From the NCBI GenBank assembly GCA_902635895.1, contig CACPPV010000001.1:1-64000 (forward strand): a DNA stretch of 64,000 bases. The letters run 5' to 3'. Of the stretch, positions 1 through 10,764 are shown in pieces (within the stretch, counting starts at the first letter, position 1; every line of letters starts with the position of its first letter). Below the pieces are notes generated by a model. It was not told the origin of the DNA and did not search any database. It worked only from the letters and a program-made list of their open reading frames with translations. Source of the DNA: an uncultured Bacteroidota bacterium (GTDB lineage: Bacteria; Bacteroidota; Bacteroidia; Flavobacteriales; Flavobacteriaceae). The translations under genes and the position numbers were made by a program.

Positions 1-86
1 CCCTCAATCACAAACAAAAGCGGTTCCTCTTGAGAATAAATCTCAATATTTAAAAAAAATAACAAAAGAAAAATTAAATTTTTCAT
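1..86 (-). CDS. 5' end of an exported protein (partial, runs off the left edge)
   Basis: Reverse-strand reading from the ATG at 84-86 gives MKNLIFLLLFFLNIEIYSQEEPLLFVIEG, a typical signal peptide; absent from the ORF track because it is truncated. Confidence 0.6.
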   Translation of the reverse strand, partial: MKNLIFLLLFFLNIEIYSQEEPLLFVIE

Positions 87-146
87 TTTTTAAAATTACA
101 CCATTATATTTAAGTTATTGTGTATTTTTGATTCAAAATATTTAAT

Positions 147-1235
147 ATGTCATCAAAAAAAATTCTCAACAACAATTCCATTAAATTTTTAGAAAAATAT
201 TTAAATAACCCCTCTCCAACCGGATACGAATGGGAAGGTCAAAAAATATGGATGGATTATTTAAAGCCATATGTTGACGAATTTATAACTGATACTTATG
301 GAACTGCCGTTGGGGTTATAAATCCAAAAGCTAAATTTAAGGTTGTAATTGAAGGTCACTCTGATGAAATTTCTTGGTATGTTAATTACATTACAGACAA
401 TGGTCTTATTTATGTAATTAGAAATGGGGGAAGTGACCACCAAATAGCTCCTTCAAAATGGGTTGATATTCATACTAAAAAAGGAATTGTTAAGGGGGTG
501 TTTGGTTGGCCTGCGATTCACACTAGAAAACCTGGAAAAGAAGAACAACCTTCAATGGATACTATTTTTATTGATATCGGTGCTAAAAATAAAAAAGAAG
601 TTGAAAAATTGGGAGTTCATGTTGGATGTGTTATCACATACCCTGATAAATTTTATATACTTAATAAAGATAAATTCGTATGCAGAGCGATAGACAATAG
701 AGCTGGTGGATTTATCATTGCAGAAGTTGCTCGTTTATTACATGAAAACAAAAAGAAATTGCCTTTTGGATTGTATGTAACTAATTCCGTTCAAGAAGAA
801 ATTGGTTTAAGAGGTGCTGAAATGATAACACAAAGAATTAAGCCAAACATTGCTATTGTTACTGATGTTTGTCATGACACATCAACTCCAATGATAAATA
901 AAAAGGCTCAAGGGGATAACACTATGGGTGCTGGCCCTGTAATCTCATATGCTCCTGCCATTCAAAATAAACTCAGAGAAAGAATTATTGAAACTGCCGA
1001 AAAGAAAAAAATCCCATTTCAAAGACACGCATCTTCAAGAAGCACAGGAACTGATACTGATGCATTTGCTTACAGTAATGGTGGAGTAGCTTCAGCTCTA
1101 ATTTCTTTGCCCTTGAGATACATGCATACAACTGTAGAAATGGTTCAGAAAGATGATGTAGAAAATGTTATAAAACTAATCTACGAAACTCTTCTAACGA
1201 TAAAAGCAGGTGAAGATTTTAGTTACTTTAAATAA
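147..1235 (+). CDS. M42-family metallopeptidase (glutamyl aminopeptidase/endoglucanase-like)
   Basis: M42-like motifs: SPTGYE, VIEGHSDEISW, AIDNRAGG, SVQEEIGLRGAE, GTDTDAFAYS. Confidence 0.85.
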   Translation: MSSKKILNNNSIKFLEKYLNNPSPTGYEWEGQKIWMDYLKPYVDEFITDTYGTAVGVINPKAKFKVVIEGHSDEISWYVNYITDNGLIYVIRNGGSDHQIAPSKWVDIHTKKGIVKGVFGWPAIHTRKPGKEEQPSMDTIFIDIGAKNKKEVEKLGVHVGCVITYPDKFYILNKDKFVCRAIDNRAGGFIIAEVARLLHENKKKLPFGLYVTNSVQEEIGLRGAEMITQRIKPNIAIVTDVCHDTSTPMINKKAQGDNTMGAGPVISYAPAIQNKLRERIIETAEKKKIPFQRHASSRSTGTDTDAFAYSNGGVASALISLPLRYMHTTVEMVQKDDVENVIKLIYETLLTIKAGEDFSYFK

Positions 1236-1239
1236 CTTT

Positions 1240-3138
1240 TCAAGAATTTTTCAATATTTCTTGAACTACTTCAGGATTGAGTAATGTTGAAATATCTCCA
1301 AAATTTTCTTTTTCTCCAGAAGCAATTTTTCTTAATATTCTTCTCATAATTTTTCCACTCCTAGTCTTTGGTAGACCTGGAACAATTTGAATAATATCAG
1401 GTTTAGCTATTGGACCAATAGTTTTTGAAATTAGTTCTTTAATTTCATTTTCCATATCCAATTCAGCCTTATCATTTAATAAGATAACAAAAGCTCTAAG
1501 TGCATTTCCTTTAATATCATGTGGAAACCCGACAACTGCACTCTCAACAACATTTTCATGAAGATTAATTGCATCTTCAATTGGTGCTGTTCCCAAATTA
1601 TGCCCTGAAACAATAACTACGTCGTCTACTCTACCTGTTATTCTAAAATTGCCTTGATTATCTCTTAAAGCTCCATCACCAGGAAAATAGTAGCCCGGAT
1701 AAGCTGAAAAATATACATTTTTATACCTATTATGATCTCCATAAATTGTTCTTGCTATTGAGGGCCAAGGATATTTAATAGCTAAAACACCCTCTCCATC
1801 TTTGCTAAAAATTTCCTTACCATCATTATTTATTAATACAGGCTGAATACCAATCATTGGTTTTGTTGCATATGTAGGTTTATCTTTTGTAACTCCAGCA
1901 AGAGACGATAACATTATACCGCCTGTTTCAGTTTGCCACCATGTGTCTACAATGGGACACTTTGATTTTCCAATATTCTTATCATACCAATTCCAAGCTT
2001 CTTCATTTATAGGTTCACCAACTGTTCCTAAAACTTTCAAAGATGATAGGTCATTACTATCAACTAAAGAAACAGAATGTTTTGCAAGTGCTCTAATTGC
2101 CGTAGGTGCTGTATAGAAATGTGTTATTTTATGTTTTTCTACAATGTTCCAAAATCTTGAAAAGTCAGGAAAAGACGGAACACCTTCAAACATCACTGAC
2201 GTTGCACCAGAAAGAAGAGGACCGTAAACTATATAACTATGGCCAGTTATCCAACCAATATCAGCAGTACACCAATAGATATCTTTTGGTTTATATTGAA
2301 AAACATTTAAAAATGTATAAGCTGAATAAATCATATAACCTCCACATGAGTGAACCATCCCTTTTGGTTTTCCTGTTGATCCTGATGTATATAATATAAA
2401 TAGCATGTCCTCTGAATCCATTTCTTCTGCTGGACATTCATGTGTAACTTCCAAAATTTCATTATGCCACCAAGTCTGATTAGGCTTTAAACTTATTTCA
2501 CTTCCTATTCTTTTCAAAACAATCGTAGATTCAATTGATTCACAATCAACTAAAGCACTGTTGGCAATTGAAAAAAGATCTATAACCTTTGGTCCTCTAA
2601 AACTCCCATCAGCTGTAAGTAAAACCTTGCATTTCGCATCGTTAATTCTTGCAGCAAGAGCAGTTGAAGAAAATCCAGCAAAAACAACAGAATGAACAGC
2701 TCCAATCCTAGCACAAGCCAAAACAGCCACAGTTAATTCAGGCACCATAGGCATGTAGATGCAAACCCTATCTCCCTTATTTACATTTTTGCGTTTTAAA
2801 ACATTAGCAAAAACACAAACTCTTTTATGAAGTTCTTCGTAACTAATTTCCTGAGAATTTTCATTTGGATCATTAGGCTCAAATAAAATGGCAGTTTTTT
2901 TTGGATTATCTTCTAAATGACGATCCAAACAATTTTCAGTTATGTTCAATTTACCATTTACAAACCACTTAAATTCTGGTTTATTAAAATCATACTCTAA
3001 TGTTTTATCCCATTTCTTTCTCCAATAAAAGGTCTCAGCAATTTTGTTCCAAAACTCAGAGGGATTTTCAATACTGTTTTTGTAAAGTTGTTCATAATCA
3101 CTTTCAGATCTAGCAATAAAATTTTCTATTTTTTTCAA
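1240..3138 (-). CDS. acs: Acetyl-CoA synthetase
   Basis: 632 aa; YTSGSTGKPKG, WWQTETGG and C-terminal PKTRSGKIMRRILRKIA. Confidence 0.95.
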   Translation of the reverse strand: MKKIENFIARSESDYEQLYKNSIENPSEFWNKIAETFYWRKKWDKTLEYDFNKPEFKWFVNGKLNITENCLDRHLEDNPKKTAILFEPNDPNENSQEISYEELHKRVCVFANVLKRKNVNKGDRVCIYMPMVPELTVAVLACARIGAVHSVVFAGFSSTALAARINDAKCKVLLTADGSFRGPKVIDLFSIANSALVDCESIESTIVLKRIGSEISLKPNQTWWHNEILEVTHECPAEEMDSEDMLFILYTSGSTGKPKGMVHSCGGYMIYSAYTFLNVFQYKPKDIYWCTADIGWITGHSYIVYGPLLSGATSVMFEGVPSFPDFSRFWNIVEKHKITHFYTAPTAIRALAKHSVSLVDSNDLSSLKVLGTVGEPINEEAWNWYDKNIGKSKCPIVDTWWQTETGGIMLSSLAGVTKDKPTYATKPMIGIQPVLINNDGKEIFSKDGEGVLAIKYPWPSIARTIYGDHNRYKNVYFSAYPGYYFPGDGALRDNQGNFRITGRVDDVVIVSGHNLGTAPIEDAINLHENVVESAVVGFPHDIKGNALRAFVILLNDKAELDMENEIKELISKTIGPIAKPDIIQIVPGLPKTRSGKIMRRILRKIASGEKENFGDISTLLNPEVVQEILKNS

Positions 3139-3176
3139 AACGATAGGATTTTATACTAAATATAAAAAAAGTATGT

Positions 3177-4214
3177 CTATGATTTTAATCTGTAATTGAG
3201 AATCGATTTGTTTATTTGCTTAACTAGAGTTGGTCCACTATAAATAAAGCCTGTGTATAGCTGAACTAAACTTGCTCCGGCTTTAATTTTTTCAAGAGCA
3301 TCATTTGAAGACATTATTCCACCTACTCCAATAATTGGGATGCTACCATTGGAATTTTTATATATAAACCTAATCACTTCATTAGATCTATCTTTTAAAG
3401 GAGCTCCACTTAACCCACCTTTTTGATTAATTAGACTAGAGTTGGATTTAAGGTTATTTCTTTCAATTGTTGTATTTGTAGCAATAATTCCATCTAAATT
3501 AGTTTCTTTAACAACTTCAATAATGTTGAGTAGTTGAGTTTTGGAAAGATCAGGAGCTATTTTTAATAAAATAGGTTTAGGTTTTTTTCTTGATTTATTA
3601 TTAGTCTGAATGGAATTCAAAAGGGCTTTCAGATTATCTTGATGCTGTAATTCTCTTAAATTTTCGGTATTTGGAGAGCTAACATTTACTGCAAAATAAT
3701 CAACAGATTCAAACAAATAATCAAATGAAATAAGATAATCAGAGATTGCATTTTCAATTGGAGTAATTTTGTTTTTTCCAATATTACCCCCAACTATCAC
3801 ATTACCTTTTTTTCTAAGTCTCGATGCAATTTTTTCAATTCCTTCGTTATTAAAACCCATTCTATTGATAACTGCATTGTCTTCAATTAGTCTAAATAAT
3901 CTTTTTTTTGGATTTCCGCTTTGAGGTTTTGGAGTTACTGTTCCTATTTCGATAAATCCAAATCCTAAACTTGAAAACTCTTTTATAAGTTTAGCGTTTT
4001 TATCCAAACCAGCAGCTAAGCCAACAGGATTTGGAAAATTAATTCCAAATAATTTAGTGTTTAATTTGGTGTTAGTATTAGAATAATAAATGCTTAAAAC
4101 TTTAAACAAGAAAGGAATTTTTCCTAAAACTCTTAAAATTATAAAAGTAAAATCATGAACATTCTCAGCGTCAAAACGAAAAAGAATTGGTCTGATTAAT
4201 GATTTATATATCAA
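3177..4214 (-). CDS. pyrD: Dihydroorotate dehydrogenase (quinone)
   Basis: [75 protein letters not shown]. Confidence 0.95.
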   Translation of the reverse strand: MIYKSLIRPILFRFDAENVHDFTFIILRVLGKIPFLFKVLSIYYSNTNTKLNTKLFGINFPNPVGLAAGLDKNAKLIKEFSSLGFGFIEIGTVTPKPQSGNPKKRLFRLIEDNAVINRMGFNNEGIEKIASRLRKKGNVIVGGNIGKNKITPIENAISDYLISFDYLFESVDYFAVNVSSPNTENLRELQHQDNLKALLNSIQTNNKSRKKPKPILLKIAPDLSKTQLLNIIEVVKETNLDGIIATNTTIERNNLKSNSSLINQKGGLSGAPLKDRSNEVIRFIYKNSNGSIPIIGVGGIMSSNDALEKIKAGASLVQLYTGFIYSGPTLVKQINKSILNYRLKS

Positions 4215-4221
4215 CTTTAAA

Positions 4222-4500
4222 TTACTTCTTTTTAGGTTTAGTATTCAATTTAGCACTCATTTCATGTGAAATTGCTGAAACTTCATAACGAATTTTTCCA
4301 GCCATAGTTTCTAAAACACAAGAATTACTACCCTCAACAATTTCAATTACTTTGCCATGCATTCCGCTTTTGGTAATAACCCTATCCCCTCTTTTTAGTT
4401 CTTTTAAAAAATTTTTTTCTTTTTTTTGACGCCTCATCGGTCCTATAATCATCAGAAAAAAAAGTGCACCTGTAAATAATAACAAAGCTATTGGATCCAT
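4222..4500 (-). CDS. yajC: Preprotein translocase subunit YajC
   Basis: Single [39 protein letters not shown]. Confidence 0.9.
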   Translation of the reverse strand: MDPIALLLFTGALFFLMIIGPMRRQKKEKNFLKELKRGDRVITKSGMHGKVIEIVEGSNSCVLETMAGKIRYEVSAISHEMSAKLNTKPKKK

Positions 4501-4502
4501 AT

Positions 4503-4982
4503 TTAAGATTTTGGAATTACGATTGATTTTATATTTAATATTTGTTTGCCTTTTGCAGTATTTGTAATTAATGTAACGGCTTTTCTTTGTAATCCAGGTC
4601 TATTATTAGAGTCAAATTTTACAACAATTTTTCCTGATTCACCAGGTTTAATTGGTGTATTTTTTGGATAATCAGGAACAGTACAGCCACAACTACCAGA
4701 GGCATCTGAGATTATGAGATCAGATTCTCCAACGTTGGTAAACACAAATTCAGTTTCAGCTATATCACCTTCTGATATTTCACCAAAATCATGGTTGTTT
4801 TTATCAAATTCAATCACTGGAAAATCTTCAGAATTTTCTAATCTTTCCTTTGTTGAAATTACATTTGCTTCTTTAATTTTTTTTGATGGATCAGTCTCAC
4901 ACGTAATAAAGAAAAATGAGGAAGAAAATGCAATCAAAAATGCGATTAATGATGTTTTAATTGTTTGTGAATTGAATTTCAT
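4503..4982 (-). CDS. DUF1573 domain lipoprotein
   Basis: N-terminal lipobox-like FFITCETD; HDFGEISEGDIAETEFVFTNVGESDLIISDASGSCGCTVPDYPK. Confidence 0.85.
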   Translation of the reverse strand: MKFNSQTIKTSLIAFLIAFSSSFFFITCETDPSKKIKEANVISTKERLENSEDFPVIEFDKNNHDFGEISEGDIAETEFVFTNVGESDLIISDASGSCGCTVPDYPKNTPIKPGESGKIVVKFDSNNRPGLQRKAVTLITNTAKGKQILNIKSIVIPKS

Positions 4983-5016
4983 ATTTGTTTATTATTTATT
5001 AATCAAAAATAGTAAA

Positions 5017-5958
5017 TTATTGTAAACCTCTTTTGTTCTTTTTTAATGTTCCATCTTCAATATAATTCTTTGAAAGCTTATCCAAAATTCCATTTATAAA
5101 TACATTACTTTTTTTACTAGAATATTCTTTAGCTATCTCAAGATATTCGTTTATTGAAGCTTTAACAGGAATGGACTTGAAATACAAAAACTCAGTCAGA
5201 CACATTTGAAGAAGTAATAAGTCAATTTGAGCTATCCTATCGTTATCCCAATTTAAGGTAACTTTTGAAATTTCGTCTTCCAAAAAACTTTTGTTTTCAA
5301 TAACCTTTCTTATCAATTGAACTCCAAAATTAGCATCTTCTTTATTTTTATAAATATCCTTCATGAAAGGAAATTTTTTTGAGTTTTTTTTAATGTTTTT
5401 AATAGAAGATAAAACCAACGAATTGACAAGCGGCAAATCATTTATCCATGAAATCTCATTATCTTCAAAAAAATCATATAATTTTTTATTAGGGGCAATA
5501 GATTTTCTGTAAATATTAACCAAAAAAGATTGATCTATTTCAAATGAATTTGAAGAGTTTTGTAAATATTTTGATGAAATTTCACTTTCAATTACATCAT
5601 TCCATATTGAAGAAATAAGCTCAGAATAGTTTGACCAATAGTCAATTTCAAAATCATTTATTTTTTGATTTAAATATTCACTTTCAAAAATTTGATTTAA
5701 AATAAGATTTTCACAAAACCTGTCCAACGATACATCATCTTCATTGTTTAAATATTTTTTTTTGTTTTTTAAATGTAAGTTTTTTGATAAAACAAGTAAT
5801 TCTCTAAGCAGAGAAAAACATGTTATATATAATTTATAAAAATTTTGATTGGACTTTAAAAAATATTTTATCTGGAGTTCAAGATCTTTTTCAGAAGATT
5901 TGTCGTAAGCGTAAACTACTTCTAGTGCTTTAATTCTAAGCTGACGTCTATTTAGCAT
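5017..5958 (-). CDS. nusB: Transcription antitermination factor NusB (long form)
   Basis: N-terminal MLNRRQLRIKALEVVYAY; C-terminal RIAQIDLLLLQMCLTEFLYFKSIPVKASINEYLEIAKEYSSKKSNVFINGILDKL. Confidence 0.9.
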   Translation of the reverse strand: MLNRRQLRIKALEVVYAYDKSSEKDLELQIKYFLKSNQNFYKLYITCFSLLRELLVLSKNLHLKNKKKYLNNEDDVSLDRFCENLILNQIFESEYLNQKINDFEIDYWSNYSELISSIWNDVIESEISSKYLQNSSNSFEIDQSFLVNIYRKSIAPNKKLYDFFEDNEISWINDLPLVNSLVLSSIKNIKKNSKKFPFMKDIYKNKEDANFGVQLIRKVIENKSFLEDEISKVTLNWDNDRIAQIDLLLLQMCLTEFLYFKSIPVKASINEYLEIAKEYSSKKSNVFINGILDKLSKNYIEDGTLKKNKRGLQ

Positions 5959-6046
5959 TTAAAAGAACTTTTTTAATTAAAGCAAAATTAATTTTAATTT
6001 TTTAAATCATTACATAATAATTAAAAGAATTGCATAAACATTGATG

Positions 6047-6054
6047 TATATTTG
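6047..6054 (+). promoter_or_regulatory. Bacteroidota-type -7 box TATATTTG upstream of the ABC exporter
   Basis: Exact match to TAnnTTTG, 12 nt before the ATG at 6066; no well-spaced -33 TTG seen. Confidence 0.4.
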
Positions 6055-6065
6055 ATTTTATTAAA

Positions 6066-7817
6066 ATGAAGGAGCTTAAATTTCTAAATAAATTTTTATA
6101 CAAATACAGATTTAAACTAATTATAGGTTTTTTCATAACAATTACTGCAAGAATATTTGCCTTAATAGCCCCAAATCTTGTTGGGAATTCAATTACACTA
6201 ATTGAAAATTATATAGTTTCATCATCTATAGAAATTGATTTGTTAAAAGAAAAACTACTGATCAACATAGTACTAATAATAGGATCAGCAATACTAGCAG
6301 GAATTTTTACTTTTATCATGAGACAAATGATTATAAATGTTTCAAGATACATTGAATTTGATTTAAAAAATATCATTTATAAAAAATATCAATTATTAGA
6401 ATTTGACTTTTATAAAAACAATAGAACTGGAGATTTGATGAACCGAATAAGTGAGGATGTTAGTAAAGTTAGAATGTATGTAGGACCTGCCATTATGTAT
6501 ACAATCAATACTATAACTCTATTCGTCATTGTTATTTCCTACATGATTAGCGTAGCTCCCACTCTTACAATGTATGTCTTAACACCTCTTCCGGTATTAT
6601 CATTTATTATATATAAAATCAGTAAAGTCATTAATGTAAGAAGTAAAGTTGTTCAAGAGTATCTTTCTAAATTAACCACTTTTGCTCAAGAATCATTTTC
6701 TGGTGTCAAGATAATTAAAGCATACACGCTTGAAAAAGTTTCCAACAACAATTTGGAATCAATTGCTCATCAAAGTAAAAAGAAAAACATGAATTTAGTA
6801 AAAGTTCAATCGTGGTTTTTTCCTTTGATGATTCTACTTATTGGAGCCAGTAATATTCTTGTTATTTACATTGGAGGCTTACAATATATAAATGACCAAA
6901 TAGAACTTGGGATACTTGCTGAATTTATAATCTATGTGACTATGCTAACCTGGCCTGTGGCTACTGTTGGTTGGGTGACTTCAATTGTTCAACAAGCTGA
7001 AGCTTCACAAAAAAGAATAAACGAATTCCTTAAATACCCTGTTACAATAGAAAAAAAATCATTAAGAAAAAAAGAAGTTTCAGGAAAAATTGAATTCAAA
7101 AATGTTTCGTTCACTTACAAAGAAACCAATATTGAAGCTCTAAAAAATGTTTCCTTTTCGATAAAACCTGGTGAATCAATTGCTATTATGGGTGATGTTG
7201 GATCTGGAAAATCAACTATCCTAGAGCTTATTTCAGGTGTTTATAAACCAACTGAGGGTAAAATTATTGTTGACAATTTAGATTTAAATAATTATAATAT
7301 TTCTGACTTTAGAAATTCAATAGGATATGTTCCACAAACAACATTTTTGTTTTCTGACACTATAGAAAATAATATAAAATTCGGAAAACATGAGGCGACA
7401 TATGAAGAGTTAATTAACAGTTCAAAATCATCTTGTTTACATAATGACATACTAAGCTTCGATAAAAAATATAAAACCTTGCTTGGTGAAAGAGGAGTAA
7501 ATCTATCAGGGGGACAAAAACAACGATTATCAATTGCTAGAGCAATAATAAAAAAGCCTAAAATATTACTTTTGGATGATAGCTTATCAGCCGTGGATAC
7601 CGAAACTGAAGAAAAAATCATAAATAATATAAATTCAATAACAAAAAACATCACTGTTTTTATTACAACACATAGAATATCAACCTCGAAAAAATGTGAT
7701 AAAATACTAATGCTTAAAGACGGCTCAATTGAAAGCATTGGAAGTCACAAAGAATTAATGAAAGAAAAAAAGTCATACTTTTCAATTTTCAATAAGCAAT
7801 CAAAAGAAGTTAATTAA
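6066..7817 (+). CDS. ABC transporter ATP-binding/permease (exporter, half-transporter)
   Basis: N-terminal TM domain; Walker A GDVGSGKST, signature LSGGQKQRLSIARAI, Walker B ILLLDDSLSAVD. Confidence 0.93.
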   Translation: MKELKFLNKFLYKYRFKLIIGFFITITARIFALIAPNLVGNSITLIENYIVSSSIEIDLLKEKLLINIVLIIGSAILAGIFTFIMRQMIINVSRYIEFDLKNIIYKKYQLLEFDFYKNNRTGDLMNRISEDVSKVRMYVGPAIMYTINTITLFVIVISYMISVAPTLTMYVLTPLPVLSFIIYKISKVINVRSKVVQEYLSKLTTFAQESFSGVKIIKAYTLEKVSNNNLESIAHQSKKKNMNLVKVQSWFFPLMILLIGASNILVIYIGGLQYINDQIELGILAEFIIYVTMLTWPVATVGWVTSIVQQAEASQKRINEFLKYPVTIEKKSLRKKEVSGKIEFKNVSFTYKETNIEALKNVSFSIKPGESIAIMGDVGSGKSTILELISGVYKPTEGKIIVDNLDLNNYNISDFRNSIGYVPQTTFLFSDTIENNIKFGKHEATYEELINSSKSSCLHNDILSFDKKYKTLLGERGVNLSGGQKQRLSIARAIIKKPKILLLDDSLSAVDTETEEKIINNINSITKNITVFITTHRISTSKKCDKILMLKDGSIESIGSHKELMKEKKSYFSIFNKQSKEVN

Positions 7818-7870
7818 TATTTGGTGAGTTTATTTTTTTTATTCATTTTTGGTTATAAATAAACATAATT

Positions 7871-8245
7871 ATGGAAGAGAAAAAATACAATGCCAGTGAT
7901 GACATCTACTCTAAAATCTTAAGAGCTGGAAGAAGAACATATTTTTTTGATGTAAGATCTACAAAAGCAGGAGACTACTACCTTACTATCTCAGAAAGTA
8001 AAAAATTTACTAATGAAGATGGGTCTTTTTATTTTAAAAAACACAAGATTTATTTATATAAAGAAGATTTTCAAGGATTTAGCGACTTGTTAAATGAAAT
8101 GACTCAATATATAATTGACGAAAAAGGACTTGAAGTAATTAGTGAAATTCATCAAAAGGATTACAAAAAAGAAGAAGATAAAGAAGAGACAAAAGAAGAT
8201 GAAAAAAAAGAAAACTTCACTGACGTAGATTTTGATGACATATAA
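7871..8245 (+). CDS. PUR-alpha-like DUF3276 nucleic-acid-binding protein
   Basis: ILRAGRRTYFFDVRSTKAGDYYLTISESKK core plus acidic/Lys-rich tail. Confidence 0.85.
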   Translation: MEEKKYNASDDIYSKILRAGRRTYFFDVRSTKAGDYYLTISESKKFTNEDGSFYFKKHKIYLYKEDFQGFSDLLNEMTQYIIDEKGLEVISEIHQKDYKKEEDKEETKEDEKKENFTDVDFDDI

Positions 8246-8253
8246 CAGTTCTT

Positions 8254-10764
8254 ATGAGGAAAGTTTTATATCTAATTTTTCTGATAAGTATTGGTTTAAA
8301 CTCTCAAGAGAATTTCGATCTAAATTATTATTTTAATGATAATATAGATTCATTTAATCCAAACATTCCAAAACCAAGTGATTTCTTATTAAAGAAAAAA
8401 GAAGTTGGATCCTCTCATGTTAGTCATGATAGACTTGTCCAATACATGTATGCTCTAGCAAATTCATCAAACAGAATTAGTCTTCAAAAAACAGGTGAAA
8501 CATATGAGGGAAGGCCTTTATTAACATTAACAGTAACATCTGAAAAAAATCAAAAAAATTTAGATCTTATAAGAAATAATCATCTTGATTTTTTAAATTC
8601 TTCCAATGAAAAAAATTCTAATTTCTACAATAGACCTGTTGTAATCTACCAAGGCTATTCAATACACGGAAACGAACCTAGTGGAAGTAATGCCGCTTTA
8701 CTTTACGCATATTATTTAGCAGCTTCAAATAACAAAGAACTATTGGAACAACTTGACCAGTCTATCATTTTATTAGATCCAAGTATGAACCCAGATGGAC
8801 TACAAAGATTTGCTAATTGGGTTAATACAAATAAAAGCGAGTACCTAAATTCTGACAAAAACGATAGAGAGTTCAATGAGCATTGGCCAAAAGGAAGGAC
8901 TAATCATTATTGGTTTGACATGAACAGAGACTGGTTGCCAATTCAATTACCCGAGTCTAAAGCAAGAATAAATACTTTTCATAAATGGCACCCTAATGTT
9001 TTAACAGACCATCATGAAATGGGTACAAATTCAACTTTTTTCTTTCAGCCAGGTGTACCGTCCAGAGTAAACCCTCTAACACCGAAAAAAAATCAAGAAC
9101 TGACCCAAAAAATTGGTCGCTATCATGAAGCAATTTTAAGTAAAAACGGATCACTCTTCTATAGTGAAGAAGATTACGATGATTTTTATTATGGAAAAGG
9201 TTCTACGTTTCCTGATATTAATGGTGGAATTGGAATTTTATTTGAACAAGGTAGTTCTAGAGGACATCTTCAAGAAAGTATAAATGGAGAGATATCATTC
9301 CCTTTTACAATAAAAAACCAATTATTAACTTCACTTTCAACCCTTCAAGCATCAGTAGAATTAAAAAACGAATTATTTGATTATCAACATTCTTTTTTCA
9401 ATAAAGTAAAAAGTAAAAAAAATGAATACATACTTGTTTCCGAAACATATGATATTTCTAAACTTTATCATTTTCATGAAATTTTAAAAAATCATAAAAT
9501 TGAAACTAAGAAATTAAATAAGAACAAAACTATTAATGGAAGAGAATTTAAAACTAAAAACTCGTTCTTAATTCCAACAAATCAAAAGAATTCTAGGCTT
9601 TTAAATGCGATGATAGAAAACAGAACAGAGTTTACTGACAGCCTATTTTATGACATTTCTGCTTGGTCTTTTTTGCACTCATTTAATTTAGACTATACTC
9701 GACTTAATATCTCTGAAAAACTTCAAAATTTAGATTTTCCTAAACCCACTGGAAAAATAAATACAGTAAGTGACTATGCATATGTATTTTCTTGGCACGA
9801 CTATTACACTCCAAAAGCATTGTACAAATTACTAGATAATGGAATTAGAATTAAGGTAGCCACGGAAGAATTTTCAATAAATGAAAATAAATTTAGTTTT
9901 GGTTCAATATTAATTTCTTTAAACAATCAAATTAAAAGTCATTTCGAAATAACTAAACTAGTTAAAGAAATTTCCTCAGAAACAGGCATTGATTTTTATG
10001 GATTTGATTCCAGCAATACTAATGGTATAGATTTGGGAAGTAATAGCTTCAAAATGATTTCAAAACCAAAAATTGGTCTAATAGTTGGAAATGGTGTATC
10101 AAGTTACGACTCGGGAGAAATATGGCATTTGTTAGACACCAGATACGAAATTCCTGTTACAAAGCTAAAGTACTCGGATCTATCAAAAATAGATTTGAAT
10201 AAATACAACACTTTAATCTTTGTTAACGGATCCTATTCTTCAGATAAAAATTATTCCGCTCTTAAAAAATGGATTGAAGATGGGGGAAACTTAATTGGTT
10301 TTAGAAATTCTATCAATTGGCTTCAAAACAATAAATTAATCAATTTGAGTTTTAATCAAAACAAGCCTGAGCCAAAAAATTTAAATTTTAATCAGAAAAA
10401 GAATTTTTACGGAGCTCAACTTACTAGTGGTGCAATTTTTAATGTTGAACTAGATTTAACACACCCAATTAATTACGGATACCACAACAAAAATTTATCG
10501 ATATTTCGAAATACCAACATATACATAAAAAACGATTCCATAGATTTCAATAATCCAATCAAATACTCTAAATACAATACATTAATTAGTGGTTATATTT
10601 CTAAAGAAAATAAAAAATCCATAGTTAATTCAAGGCCATTTGTTTCATTAAAATACAAGAAAGGAAGAATAAATTTATTTACTGATAATACTAACTTCAG
10701 GGCTTTCTGGTACGGAACCAATAAGCTAATGATGAATTCTATATTTTTCTCTAAATTAATGTAA
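8254..10764 (+). CDS. M14-family zinc carboxypeptidase, exported
   Basis: Signal peptide; GYSIHGNEPSGSNA (HxxE), LLDPSMNPDG, TDHHEMG. Confidence 0.88.
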   Translation: MRKVLYLIFLISIGLNSQENFDLNYYFNDNIDSFNPNIPKPSDFLLKKKEVGSSHVSHDRLVQYMYALANSSNRISLQKTGETYEGRPLLTLTVTSEKNQKNLDLIRNNHLDFLNSSNEKNSNFYNRPVVIYQGYSIHGNEPSGSNAALLYAYYLAASNNKELLEQLDQSIILLDPSMNPDGLQRFANWVNTNKSEYLNSDKNDREFNEHWPKGRTNHYWFDMNRDWLPIQLPESKARINTFHKWHPNVLTDHHEMGTNSTFFFQPGVPSRVNPLTPKKNQELTQKIGRYHEAILSKNGSLFYSEEDYDDFYYGKGSTFPDINGGIGILFEQGSSRGHLQESINGEISFPFTIKNQLLTSLSTLQASVELKNELFDYQHSFFNKVKSKKNEYILVSETYDISKLYHFHEILKNHKIETKKLNKNKTINGREFKTKNSFLIPTNQKNSRLLNAMIENRTEFTDSLFYDISAWSFLHSFNLDYTRLNISEKLQNLDFPKPTGKINTVSDYAYVFSWHDYYTPKALYKLLDNGIRIKVATEEFSINENKFSFGSILISLNNQIKSHFEITKLVKEISSETGIDFYGFDSSNTNGIDLGSNSFKMISKPKIGLIVGNGVSSYDSGEIWHLLDTRYEIPVTKLKYSDLSKIDLNKYNTLIFVNGSYSSDKNYSALKKWIEDGGNLIGFRNSINWLQNNKLINLSFNQNKPEPKNLNFNQKKNFYGAQLTSGAIFNVELDLTHPINYGYHNKNLSIFRNTNIYIKNDSIDFNNPIKYSKYNTLISGYISKENKKSIVNSRPFVSLKYKKGRINLFTDNTNFRAFWYGTNKLMMNSIFFSKLM

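Noticed and set aside
463-693. 76-aa + strand ORF inside the M42 peptidase gene
   Set aside because: Overlaps a clear family protein in another frame; low-complexity translation without motifs.
1239-1265. 8-bp inverted repeat TTCAAGAA...TTCTTGAA at the M42/acs convergent junction
   Set aside because: Could be a weak bidirectional terminator, but the stem is short and AT-rich and there is no strong T tract; not confident enough to annotate.
2106-2399. 97-aa ORF antisense to acs
   Set aside because: Antisense to a strongly conserved gene; no domain signature.
4714-5025. 103-aa ORF antisense to the DUF1573 gene
   Set aside because: Fully explained as shadow ORF of a conserved lipoprotein gene.
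7292-7738. 148-aa ORF antisense to the ABC exporter nucleotide-binding domain
   Set aside because: Shadow ORF over Walker/signature coding sequence; composition typical of an antisense frame.
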